DNA of 64,000 nt from the NCBI GenBank assembly GCA_029449235.1, contig JANATG010000006.1, forward strand, positions 868,001-932,000, in the 5' to 3' direction. Of this stretch, positions 44,892-54,898 are shown piece by piece (positions within the stretch are counted from its first letter, which is position 1; each line of letters opens with the position of its first letter). Both the position numbers and the translations under genes were made by a program. This DNA is from Linnemannia schmuckeri (taxonomy: Eukaryota > Mortierellomycota > Mortierellomycetes > Mortierellales > Mortierellaceae). Below the pieces are notes generated by a model. The model did not search any database. It had not been told where the DNA came from and was given only the letters and a program-made list of their open reading frames with translations.

Positions 44892-47299
44892 TTATGTGCA
44901 GAACACCTTGGCCTTGCCGACAACAACGCCATTAGAGTCGATAAAGCATGGCATGACACAGACTCGGACCGAGCCAGACTCTTTGCTCTTGTGAGCCGGA
45001 GACATCTTCTCGGCGTCGTACTTAGTATCCTGAGGAATAACCTGTGCCTTGATCTCGGCGTTCTGGCTCCGCATCGTCAAGCTAAGCTCGATAGCCTTCG
45101 TCACGAGATCGAGGACCTAAAAAAAAGGGGGGGGAGGGGGGTATAATATATAGGTGTGGACGTGGGCGATGAGTCGTTAAAGGCGAAAAAATAACAACGT
45201 GAACTTGTTGTCGGCAAAGAGATAGATTCTCAAAAGCATTTGAGAGACGAAAAATAAAGGAGTCCATGCATCCAGTCTGAGGAATGAAAAAGTACCTTCT
45301 GCTGTCCATTCCAAACGTTGTAGTAAACCTCCAGCTTGGACTCAAAGATTTTGGCAATACGCTGGGCCTCTTGAGCAGCAAAGGCTTGGGCAACGGGGGC
45401 CTTGGCGGAAAGGTAGCAAACCTGCTGACGGAACCGAACAGCCTGGTCCACAAAGTTGTTCTCCATCATCCAGTTGTAGATTGCGCTAAACTGGGGTGCG
45501 AGCTGGAAGCCCACATAGAAGGGAGGATCGTTGAAGACCTCCTGGAGCAGCAAGTCCATGATGTACTTCTCGAGGAACATGTTGAGGATATAGGACTCGT
45601 TGTTGCCAAACTTATACCTCTTCTTGACGAGATTCTGAACCTCCTCCACCTTCAGGTTGACGGCACGGTCGCCAGCGGATGACTTTGTGAGCTGCAGGAT
45701 GGCAGCCTGGAGCATACGGACGCGTTGTTCGATCGTCGAGTGGTCGTCATCGGTCGCACGGATCTGTCGGACATCGTTCAAGTACTTGGACCGGAGCTCG
45801 TCAATCTCCTTCTCGCGCTTGTGAACAATCTCCTGAAGCTTCAATCGATCCTGGCTGGCTTGGGTGTACGACTGATGGATTTCCCGGTTCTCCTGCGATT
45901 TTTGGGTCAAGGTGTAGCGAAGTTCTCTAATCTTGGCCTGTGCTGACTCTTGGGACTTTTTCCAGCTCATGACCTGGTCCTGAAGAACGCGGATATCCGA
46001 GGATAAAGCCAATTCCCCAGAGTTGTTGTTGATTCCGTTATTGTTGTTGTTATTGTTGTTACCGTCGTTGGGGTATCCGTTGCCATTGCCGTTCATGTTG
46101 CCGTTTCCATTCATGTTTCCGTTTCCGTTACCGTCCATGTTGTTGTCCATGCCATTGTTGTGATTGTTGTTGTTATTGTTATTGTTGTCGTTGCTCTCGA
46201 TAGCAGAGAGGTTTAGCATGCCGCTCGTCAAGGCATTCATGCTGTTGTCATATCCATAACCGCCGTCCTGCTGGTTCATATCGCCGCCTCCTTGCTGATT
46301 GGCCATATGCTGCTGTTGCTGCTGCTGGTAGTATTGTTGCTGTTGTTGTTGCTGCTGTGGGTCCATGCCACCGTATCCTCCGTCGTAGCCTCCGCCGCTC
46401 TCCATACCGTTGTGACCACCCTGCTGATTCATAGCATTGGGGTCCATCTGGTACTGCTGCTGCTGGTAGTTGATGGACTGTGACATCAGCATATTATCGT
46501 TGCTATAGGCCTGCTGAAGCATCGAGTCGCTGTTGTTGTTATACGACCCGCCTTGCTGGAGCATCGAGCCGTCGCCATAGGAACCCGACTGCAACTGCAT
46601 CTGGTTCTGCGGCATGCCCGAGTTGAGCGAGAGAGAATCTGAATCCATCTGGTTGTTGTTGTATTGCATCTGTTGCTGCTGCTGTTGCTGGTGGTGCTGG
46701 TAGTCCTGCTGCTGTTGTTGGTAGTCTTGAGGCTGGTATTGTTGCTGCTGCTGCTGCTGCATGTTATAGTACTGCTGCTGCTGTTGCTGAAGGTGTTGCT
46801 GCTGCTGCTGGAGTTGTGCTTGCTGTTGCTGAAGGTCCATACTGTTGTTCTGATTGTTGCTGCTTCTTGGGCTGTTTCCAGAAGGAGCGTTGTTGAGGTT
46901 GGCGTTAGAAACGTTGGAAGTATTGCTTCCGTTGGACAAGTTCAAATTGAAGCCGGACTGACCGCCCTGACCCTGGGCCTGTAGTTGTTGTTGGGTCTGG
47001 GCCTGAGCATGGGCTTGGACGGCCGAGGCAGCAGCAGCAGCTGGTCCTGGTGTTGCAGACAACTGCTGCTGCTGCTGCTGTTGTTGTTGTTGTTGCTGTG
47101 CCTGCGCCGAAGTGGGTGGTTGTTGTTGACCAGCCTGCTGACCGGTCTGACTTCCCTGGGAGGGAGGGCCAGGCCTGCTCTGAGGAGTCATACCATTGAC
47201 GGACGAACCTCGGTTGGCAGTGCGAGCCCTGTTAGCGGAGGAAGGTGGAGGGGTGGCATGAGCAGGTTCATCCTTTTTCTTTTTTCCAAAGAGGTTCAT
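44892..47299 (-). CDS. Poly-Gln/Asn coiled-coil protein (unknown function)
   Basis: Two exons, 47299-45296 and 45116-44892; 742 residues, starting MNLFGKKKKDEP. Residues about 60-400 are dominated by Gln, Asn, Met, Gly and Ser with several CAG/CAA poly-Q blocks and NGNGN repeats. A coiled coil follows (IRELRYTLTQKSQENREI..., KREKEIDELRSKY), then a folded-looking C-terminal domain (KRYKFGNNESYILNMFLEK, FYVGFQLAPQFSAIYNWMM, CYLSAKAPVAQ). The last exon encodes about 75 conserved-looking residues ending AKVFCT. Polyglutamine/asparagine prion-like character plus coiled coil would suit a condensate or scaffold role (inference). No named family recognised. The start is the ATG at 47299; longer upstream frames are hydrophobic low-complexity. 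Confidence 0.8.
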
Positions 47300-49443
47300 C
47301 CTTGCTTGTTGTTGTTTGTGTTGTATAAGTGCGTTGTTTGTTTTGGTGGTGTGATGAGAACGAGATGAAGGAGGGCTGAAGAGAGTCAAGAGTCGACTTG
47401 GAGGGAAGAGAAGGAGTGAGAGGCAGTGAAGAAAGGGGGCGAAGATGAGAATAGAGAGTAGTGTGATTGATAGAATAAAGCGGAGCGGAGGTTGGGGAGG
47501 GAAGGAGGTGGAGGAAGAGGAAGAGGAGGAAGGAGGGAAAGGAGGGCGAAGGAAGAGGGGGAGGAAGAAAAAAGAGGAAAGTGGAAAAGAGAGGGAAGGG
47601 AAAAAAAAAAAAAAAATAAGAGGCCAAGGAGGAGGAGGAGGGGGAGGAAGAAGGGCGGGGCACGATGCGGCGATGGGAAGGGAGCAGTGAGAAAACAGGT
47701 GTGAGGAAGGCAGAGCAAGGAAAGGACCGCCCTTGACCCTTGGGAGCTCACATAATTTTTCGACTCTTACACACACGCACTCTCTTTTTCACTCTTTGCT
47801 CTATCTGTTGTATTATTTGTATTTGTGTTTGCACGTTTGCACCGCCCTATCACTCTCTCTCTCTCTCTTTCTCTTTCTCTCCCTATCTTCTGTCTTTTTT
47901 TTTTCTCTCAATTTCTTCTTTTCTTTGTTTGCCTTCTTTTTTCCCTCTCTTTTTCTTCTTTCTTTTTTTTTTGCTTACTCCGTTTCCTCCGGAGTGCATA
48001 CCTCTCTCTCTTAGTCATTCATACAAAACTCAACTTCACCACAACAAACAACATCGATACACCATCATTGACAACAACAGCAAAGAGCCCTTTTTGTTCT
48101 CTTCCTCCGCTTATTTTGCTCAGCTTTGTCTGCTTACCTGCTTTCCTGCACTCTTTGCTGTCCAACTGTCTCTTCTTTACCTCTTCATATCTCATATATG
48201 CACCGCAATGCCAAACACCAAAAAACATAAAAACACGACACAAGGAAAATAAAAGAAGCGAATAATTGAGCTTTGAAAAAAAAAAAAAAAAAAAAAAAAA
48301 AAAGCGAGGCTGTGTCAAATCCCTAACCGTATGAAAAGAGATGTCCTTGTTCACGTTCATGTCCCAATACCATTTTTTCCTTTTTTTTTTTTTTTGTATT
48401 ATTTTTCCTTCTACATTCTCGCTTTTACTGCCCTAGTTTTTGCCGTCAACCAACCATGCGTTCACACCCAATTGGCCTCCCCTTCCTCTTTTCCTCCTTT
48501 CTCCTCCTCCCATCTTCTTCGTGCGCTAGTTGATGCCATTCGTCATAGCAGCTTTAAACCCTGTCCTGCGTAGATCTTTCTTCGACACCAAAAAAAAAAA
48601 AAAAAAAAAAAAAAATGGCAACAGCCTGGATCCCCGTCCTCTATTTTCCAATTGGCACGTTTTTTTTTATTCTTCTCTCACTCACTGGCCAACTAAACTT
48701 ACAGCATAAAAATAACACACTCTCAAAAAAACCAACAGGTCGACTGACGCGTCGCGAGGGTAAAAAAAAAGTGTCCGAGGAGAATGAGAACAGCTACAAC
48801 AAATAACAAAAACGCCCCTCGATTCCGAGACCATCCAATCTCTTTCTTTTCTCTCTGCCTCATCTCTTCACGAACAACATACTAAAACGCGCAAACGAGA
48901 ATAACAACAACAACAGCAACAAAAAAGCCCAAAAACACCATGTGCAATGCCACCCACTTCCATGACCTCCTGCCTTCTTTCCCTTTTTTTCCTTCTTTAC
49001 TTCCAATTGACGTGTGTAACCAAATGTTTGCCTTTTGTACTTTCGACCATGACCTGGGCCACTCATCTTAGTTATCATTCCTCAATAATAGATGCAATAT
49101 ATCCGACGGAAATCAGGAGTACAACGGCGTGAATCTGTGTCTCTCCCTCAATTTTTGACGGCGGCGGTGGTGGTGAGGGAAGGAGAGGAAGGAAGATAGT
49201 ACCCCATAGTTAACCGCAGCAGAGACAGTATATTTATGCTCTCTTAGCGTGCTTTCGGGACCCAACTTATCCCAACCTAACCCAACCTTCAATCTAATCG
49301 TCATTTTCCCCTTTTATCCCATCCACTCCTTAGCCTTGCTTGGTTGCCAATCACTAGTTACTGTACAAGTTTTAATAAAAATGGGTCTAAAACAAATAAA
49401 AGAAATGCTTGAATGCAAAAAAAAAGTAGCTCTGTGAAGGTCG
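47300..49443. other. Intergenic 2.1 kb, low complexity
   Basis: GGAGGAAGAGG-type tract (47500-47700), CT repeat (47855-47872), A runs at 48276-48303 and 48590-48615. Open frames here are Ser/Phe/Leu-rich reads of these tracts. It holds the promoter of the poly-Q gene and the 3' end of the PPR gene. Confidence 0.6.
48276..48303 (+). repeat. Poly(A) tract, 28 bases
   Basis: A run between the poly-Q and PPR genes; another of 26 bases follows at 48590-48615. Confidence 0.95.
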
Positions 49444-52400
49444 CTAAGAGGATAAAGATAACCAGGTACGTCCAGAAAGCTCACGCTCCCGTCCCTTCTC
49501 CATCTCCATCAACTCCTCCCACTTCAACTCATTCTTCCAATCCACATCCGTCATCCCCACGCCTCCTCCTCCACTCACCACGCCATCCGACGACGAGGAA
49601 CTCAACTCCTGGAACGACTCCAGGTGATCGAGAATCCACTCATCCTCATCATCCTCTACCTCTACCTCTCCAGCCATCCGAAGAGAGGCAAGACCCTGGA
49701 GGAGCTGATCCTCCTGCTCCTTCTGCCGTGCAACTCGGTTCCGATACAGTTCTAAGGCTCGCGCGTAGTCCCCTTGTCCCTGGGGCGGCTTCAATTCTGG
49801 GCCAAAACCCGACAGAATCAGCTGTTTCGTCAACGCATTGGGCTCCACTCCTTCTCCTCTGATTGCACTCTTGGTAGTGCTATTGCTGCGTTGCGCTTGT
49901 GTCGTGGTAATCTTCTGACTCGGCAGTGCTGTGGCGTCGTCCTGTTGTTGCTGTTGCTGTTGCTGTTGGCTGGTGTCATTGTAAGTGTGATGAATAGAGT
50001 CGTTGGGTGTAATGACCTCCTGAACAAGAGGGTCCGTGTCAGTTGTTGCTGTTCCTGATGTTGAGTGTACTTCCTCCGTATGCACGACCACATCCAAAAT
50101 CTCACGATCATACGCCTCGATAATCTCGCGTGTCTTGGACTTTCCACCAGCATTAACAATACCCTTGGCCTCCACCGACAAAGACGAAGAAGACGAAAAC
50201 GAAGATGGAACAACAATCTTGTTCTCAGCCATTCGATCAAGACACTCCAACGCCTTACCCAATTGCCCTCGGATCACATATCCCCTTACCAACAAATTCC
50301 AAGTCTCGACACTTGGCGCAATCCCACCCTTCTGCATCTTGTGAACAAGTCCTTCGGCCGTTGGCATGGTAAGGTGTTGAATCGTATGCTCCAGGATATG
50401 GTTGTACGTCACTACATTAGGCTTGATCTTGCGAGCCGCCATCCACTGGATCACCGCCTCGGACTCTTGTTCCAGCCCCAGGGCCATATACCCACCCACC
50501 ATCTTGTTCAACAGATCCACTGTCCGGAACTCGTCGGGCGTCCTGTCAAACCAATAACGGGCTTTCCGCATCTTGGATACATTCTCTTCACAGAGTTGGA
50601 TCTCGTGATGGAGACTCTTGCTGGACGGGACCGACGACGACGAAGGATTGGTACTCGCATCTGAGTCCTTGAACCGCGTATTGCCGCGAGCCTTGGCACC
50701 AGAACCAGAACCAGAAGAGTTCATGGCCTGCAAGGCAGAGATCGAGACTGGGTTCCGTTGGCTTTGGCTGATCCATCCCTCAATAAGCGTCGAGTAAGGG
50801 ACCATCTCTGGCTGAACATGTGGGTTCGACAAGAGGTGGCCGACAAACTGCTCTGCGCGCGACATTTGGTCCTGATCAATCCACTGTGCGCACATGGTCG
50901 CAAAAACGCTACCAGACGGTAAAGGCGACTGTCGTGCTGGCTCTTGAGCAGTTCCTTGACCAAGCATGTGCTCCCGTAACTCGTCCACTAGAGGACTAGC
51001 ACCACACAAGCCTGCAAATCCAGCCTCCTCCATCCTCGTCAAACATTCTTGGAGAGGCACCAAAGCGCCCCGGGAGGCATACCCCTGACACAAGATCTCG
51101 AATGTCTCCTGGTTAGGCGGTATGCCAGAGAGAGCCATCTTCTGTACAAGGCCCTCAGCATCCTCCATTTCTGCCTGAAGAGTCGACCAGCGCAAGATCA
51201 GGTTGATGGTGTCGACGGTGGGGTAGACCCCTTGTTGAGACATGATGCTAATCACAGCTTCGGCATCGGTCGGCCGATGGGATTTGATGTAACCGGAGAC
51301 CATATGATCCATCAACTCGTTAAGGCCAGCATTATCTCCGAGAGAGGTTGCTCCGCGTAGAACAGCAACACGCTCCGGACGGATGAGCTGGTCAAACCAG
51401 TGCCGTGCCCGTGTCATGTCCTGTCGAGCAGCCAATGCCCGCACCACTTGGACCGCCTCGGCCTGTATACTCGGGACGCCCGCTATCTCAAGACTCAATA
51501 CATGGTGGAGGACTTCCTCAGCCTGCTCAAACTTGCCGTCCTTGATCCAATCGATGCATCTCTGACTCCAGCCGGGCTCATCCACAAAATCAAGTGCGGC
51601 CATCCGGAGATCGCCTTGGATGCTGTCCTGCTCTCCACGATTGGTGTTACAGATAGCGATAGGCCCTTGATCGCCCTCCCGGAGCTCCCCCAATTGCCAC
51701 AGACCGTCCAACAAGATCCGACCCAACGCCCGATCCGTCTCGACACCAGACGCCTTGATACGGTCCAAGCATTCGAGGGCTTTGTCTTTCTGTCCTGCAG
51801 CAATATAGCCCTGGATCAAGATCTTGTAGGTGAACAGGTTCGAATAAATGCCTAATCTGGTCATATCCTGCACCAGTTCTTCGGCCGCCTCCATGTTCAT
51901 ATGTCGGACCGCATGCTCCACAATCGGGTTGAACACAATCGCAGTCGGCTTGACACCACACCGGGCCATGATCCGGATCACCTCCTGAGCCTTGTCCTGC
52001 TGTCCGATCTTAAGGTATCCTGCAACCATGTCACTGGTCAACAAGTCTGTCATCTCGTGCTCCGGAATCTGGTCGAACCAATGCCGTGCTCGCTCCATCT
52101 CTCCACACTCTGCCAAGGCCTCGATCACCAGAAACAGAGGTGCCGAGTTGGGTGACATGGGTGACCGATGCTTCCGACGCGCCGCCGTACCACTGGCAGG
52201 ACGAGACCCATTACTCGTAGCTTCTGCACCAGCCTCATTCTCTCCTGACAGCTGCATGTCTGTGAAGTAGTACGGCCGTTCCTCCATCTTGTAGTCGTGT
52301 GAGATTTCGGGTCGGGTGAACACCTTGACAGCCAACGCCTCAGCGCGAGCCAGCTCTCCTTGCTCAATCCATCCACGACAGATACCGCGCCACGCAAATC

Positions 52401-53355
52401 CGGTCGGCCGGATCCCAAGCTTTTGCATCGCATGAATAGCAACGCGAGCACGACGATATTGCTTCAGCCAGATGAGTCCTCGGATCGTCTGAGCCCATAT
52501 CCTTGCCCTGGGTAACTCGATCTTGATCGAATGTCGACTTCTGCTACTGCTACTGCCGTTACCGCTCTTTGTTCTAGACGATACCTCCGCCTTGACCTGC
52601 TGAGCCGAAGCCTTCAAAAACTTCCTGAACTGACGCACAACCGCCCTCAACGTCGTCGCAGAAGGATAAGAAGTCGTCATGGCTCCAACGAGAAAACTCG
52701 AGTAATCCAATGCAGTCTTGTTGGGGATCGCCTTGAGCTCATGCTCTGCAAGAATGGGAAACTTCCTGGCCAGGTAGTAGAGTGGTTGTGATCCCAAGAC
52801 GGCAGGCGGTGGTGGTATTGATTGCTGAGGGATAGCTGTAGTAGGTACACCTCCGTGAAGTGATAGTAATGTCGAAGGTGTTGATGTTGGCTTGACAAAT
52901 TGAGGTCTGAACGTTTTGAGCGAAATCGGGAGTGGTAATGGGCCGTAATGATGGCTGGCTCGGGTACGTCGCGCACTCTTTCCAGATGTCTGTGGAAAGT
53001 TCCAAGCAGATGACGTGCTGGAAAAGGTTGCCGATTCTGTAAATCCTGATGATCCTGCTCCCGGTGTTGGTACTGGTGGTTGTGATGGTGGTGACGCTAC
53101 TGCCGTGGAGACTGATGTGGACGAGAACCGCTTTCCACCAGCGGAAGGTTGTGTGGTAGAGGTAGAGTAGAGGCGGCTTCCAGGCAAGGGTATTGAGTGA
53201 GCGGTTGGGTGAGAATCATGTCGAAAAAGGTGTTTGCTGATCACTAGAGCATTCTTTGAACAAAGAGTTGACGTGGTGGATATAGCGTGATTGCTGGTGA
53301 TGTTGCTGTTGCATATCCTGGATGAAGACGATGTTGCCTTCCAGCGCTGTTGCAT
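49444..53355 (-). CDS. Mitochondrial pentatricopeptide-repeat (PPR) protein, three large modules
   Basis: Single exon, 1,303 residues. The N-terminus is Ser/Thr/Arg-rich with few acidic residues (a presequence type) for about 90 residues, then a basic linker. From about residue 240 it is built of PPR-like helix pairs. A module recurs three times: an ARHWFD-like sequence near residues 421, 648 and 931, then a MVxGYxK-type unit, a TxNxIL unit, a GLVxKM unit, and LxQGY / ALECLDRM. The C-terminal about 200 residues are acidic and low complexity. Family knowledge: mitochondrial PPR proteins bind organellar RNA and control its stability, processing or translation. It resembles other large fungal PPR proteins rather than plant ones. 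No intron is needed. Target transcript unknown. Confidence 0.85.
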   Translation of the reverse strand: MQQRWKATSSSSRICNSNITSNHAISTTSTLCSKNALVISKHLFRHDSHPTAHSIPLPGSRLYSTSTTQPSAGGKRFSSTSVSTAVASPPSQPPVPTPGAGSSGFTESATFSSTSSAWNFPQTSGKSARRTRASHHYGPLPLPISLKTFRPQFVKPTSTPSTLLSLHGGVPTTAIPQQSIPPPPAVLGSQPLYYLARKFPILAEHELKAIPNKTALDYSSFLVGAMTTSYPSATTLRAVVRQFRKFLKASAQQVKAEVSSRTKSGNGSSSSRSRHSIKIELPRARIWAQTIRGLIWLKQYRRARVAIHAMQKLGIRPTGFAWRGICRGWIEQGELARAEALAVKVFTRPEISHDYKMEERPYYFTDMQLSGENEAGAEATSNGSRPASGTAARRKHRSPMSPNSAPLFLVIEALAECGEMERARHWFDQIPEHEMTDLLTSDMVAGYLKIGQQDKAQEVIRIMARCGVKPTAIVFNPIVEHAVRHMNMEAAEELVQDMTRLGIYSNLFTYKILIQGYIAAGQKDKALECLDRIKASGVETDRALGRILLDGLWQLGELREGDQGPIAICNTNRGEQDSIQGDLRMAALDFVDEPGWSQRCIDWIKDGKFEQAEEVLHHVLSLEIAGVPSIQAEAVQVVRALAARQDMTRARHWFDQLIRPERVAVLRGATSLGDNAGLNELMDHMVSGYIKSHRPTDAEAVISIMSQQGVYPTVDTINLILRWSTLQAEMEDAEGLVQKMALSGIPPNQETFEILCQGYASRGALVPLQECLTRMEEAGFAGLCGASPLVDELREHMLGQGTAQEPARQSPLPSGSVFATMCAQWIDQDQMSRAEQFVGHLLSNPHVQPEMVPYSTLIEGWISQSQRNPVSISALQAMNSSGSGSGAKARGNTRFKDSDASTNPSSSSVPSSKSLHHEIQLCEENVSKMRKARYWFDRTPDEFRTVDLLNKMVGGYMALGLEQESEAVIQWMAARKIKPNVVTYNHILEHTIQHLTMPTAEGLVHKMQKGGIAPSVETWNLLVRGYVIRGQLGKALECLDRMAENKIVVPSSFSSSSSLSVEAKGIVNAGGKSKTREIIEAYDREILDVVVHTEEVHSTSGTATTDTDPLVQEVITPNDSIHHTYNDTSQQQQQQQQQDDATALPSQKITTTQAQRSNSTTKSAIRGEGVEPNALTKQLILSGFGPELKPPQGQGDYARALELYRNRVARQKEQEDQLLQGLASLRMAGEVEVEDDEDEWILDHLESFQELSSSSSDGVVSGGGGVGMTDVDWKNELKWEELMEMEKGRERELSGRTWLSLSS

Positions 53356-54207
53356 AGCTACAGTTCTCGTTCTGTTGGTGATAATGATCCCAGACTCTGA
53401 TGCCCTCTGTGCGAGTCCTCCTGGTGTCCTCCATCCTTGGTGTAGTTTACAAAAGGTTGCCTTGTGTCCTGTTGTCGAGTGACTTCCAGGTCCTAGTTAT
53501 TTCATGCAAGGTGGTCAAGAAAATCGCTGAGGCGTTAGTTGGTTGTGAGGTGACAAAAAGAAAAGGGTGAGTTGTTGGGGCTGAAAATTGTCCCTTTGTA
53601 TGCAAGACTGAAAACTACTGCATCTTTACCTCTTGGGTGAACCGGAGAGGAGCAATACTTTAAGATCAGCCTTGAACTCATGACCACTGTCCCATTCCCT
53701 TATGTGAGCGTGTGTTAAGAGGTGGGTAGTTTTTTGGTGGCGAGATGAAAGCTTGGTCTGTAACCAACGTTAAAAGCGAGTCCTGGCACTTGGAAGATTG
53801 GAGAGGAAACGTGAAGCGACTAGGTAGGATCCAGGTAAAGGATCGTGGTGATGAAATCTTGCTTGAAGTTGAAGAGTGAGGAGTGAGTGGGTGGTGATGG
53901 TTGAATGAATGAATGGGTGAGCAATGAATGAAAGTGCGGTCCTCGTTTTTTTTTCCCTTTATGGCGAATGTTGAAGCTGCGAAGTCTCCTGATCTTCCCT
54001 TGCAAACATCCACGGTGGCTTGTTTTCGAATTCCACTCCACTGACCACTGATTACACTGCGTGCCTGAACGTCCAATCGTCTCCCTCACTCAATCAGTCT
54101 CTCCCTTGTGTCACCCCGCTTGTTCCTGAAAAATAACCCAACCAGTTCATCATCATCTCTTTTCACTCCTCCTCCATCGCCATCCACCGCTCCATCTCCT
54201 CAAAAAA
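53356..54207. promoter_or_regulatory. Divergent promoter of the PPR protein and Asterix genes
   Basis: 852 bases between two divergent ATGs (PPR at 53355 minus, Asterix at 54208 plus). No domain or splice evidence for a gene; short frames at 53678-54089 are unsupported. Confidence 0.5.
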
Positions 54208-54537
54208 ATGTCATCAGCAGCGGCAGCAGCCTCAGCAACCTTATCCACAGATCCACGGAGACCAGACCAGATCATCGAATACAAGCCAGAAGTCAAGCGT
54301 ATCGAGGATGACGACCCAGACGTCGCAGGATTTGTCGCCCTCGTCCTCGCCGCCGTCGGACTCATGATCGCCAACGGTACCTGTCTCTGGGTTGGCCTTG
54401 TCTTTTCGGTCGAGTCCTTCCTCAACCAGCGCGCCTCTGAAAATGCTCTCATGGGTACCCCTACCTCCATGATTCTCTTCTCCGTCGCCACTCTCACCGT
54501 CAATTATCTCCCACAAATCATGGTCCACTTCAAATAG
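54208..54537 (+). CDS. Asterix/PAT10 (UPF0139) ER membrane protein
   Basis: Single exon, 109 residues. Keeps the Asterix signature DPRRPDQIIEYKPE, then an acidic stretch, and three hydrophobic helices (VAGFVALVLAAVGLMIA; CLWVGLVFSVESFLN; SMILFSVATLTVNYL). Size matches the family (about 100-110 residues). Family knowledge: Asterix (WDR83OS) forms the PAT complex with CCDC47 and chaperones hydrophilic-bearing transmembrane helices at the ER. An Ala/Ser-rich 15-residue leader precedes the motif. AATAAA at 54665-54670. Convergent with the MPP-beta gene. Confidence 0.9.
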   Translation: MSSAAAAASATLSTDPRRPDQIIEYKPEVKRIEDDDPDVAGFVALVLAAVGLMIANGTCLWVGLVFSVESFLNQRASENALMGTPTSMILFSVATLTVNYLPQIMVHFK

Positions 54538-54898
54538 AGATTCTGCTTCTTCGTCCGTCGCGTTGAAAAGAAGCCTTTTTTGTCAATACTTACAACAGTC
54601 CAATTGGCATCCCGCATTCACCTCACTCACCACCCTTCCGCCATCCCCTCCAAACAATCAAAGGAATAAATCATACCCCACATAGTCAACACATGACATG
54701 ATCTTTAAATAGCTGAAAAAAGGTCTTTGTATTTGCACATCTGCCGCACTCATCATCGCTCTCTATCGTCTTCAATAATCGTAATGCATTGTGTATTTTT
54801 TGGAGTGCCGAGAAAAAAAAGGGTTTGGCTGCTTCGTGTTTGGGAGGGAGGAGGGTGGGTGGGTCGTGGTGGGTGTTGGTTATGTGTGGAGTATTAAT

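Noticed and set aside
47733..48265. Plus-strand hydrophobic frames
   Set aside because: CT and TTC tract translations (Leu/Ser/Phe), no start context or family.
50036..50664. Plus-strand frames inside the PPR gene
   Set aside because: Shadows of the 1,303-codon minus frame.
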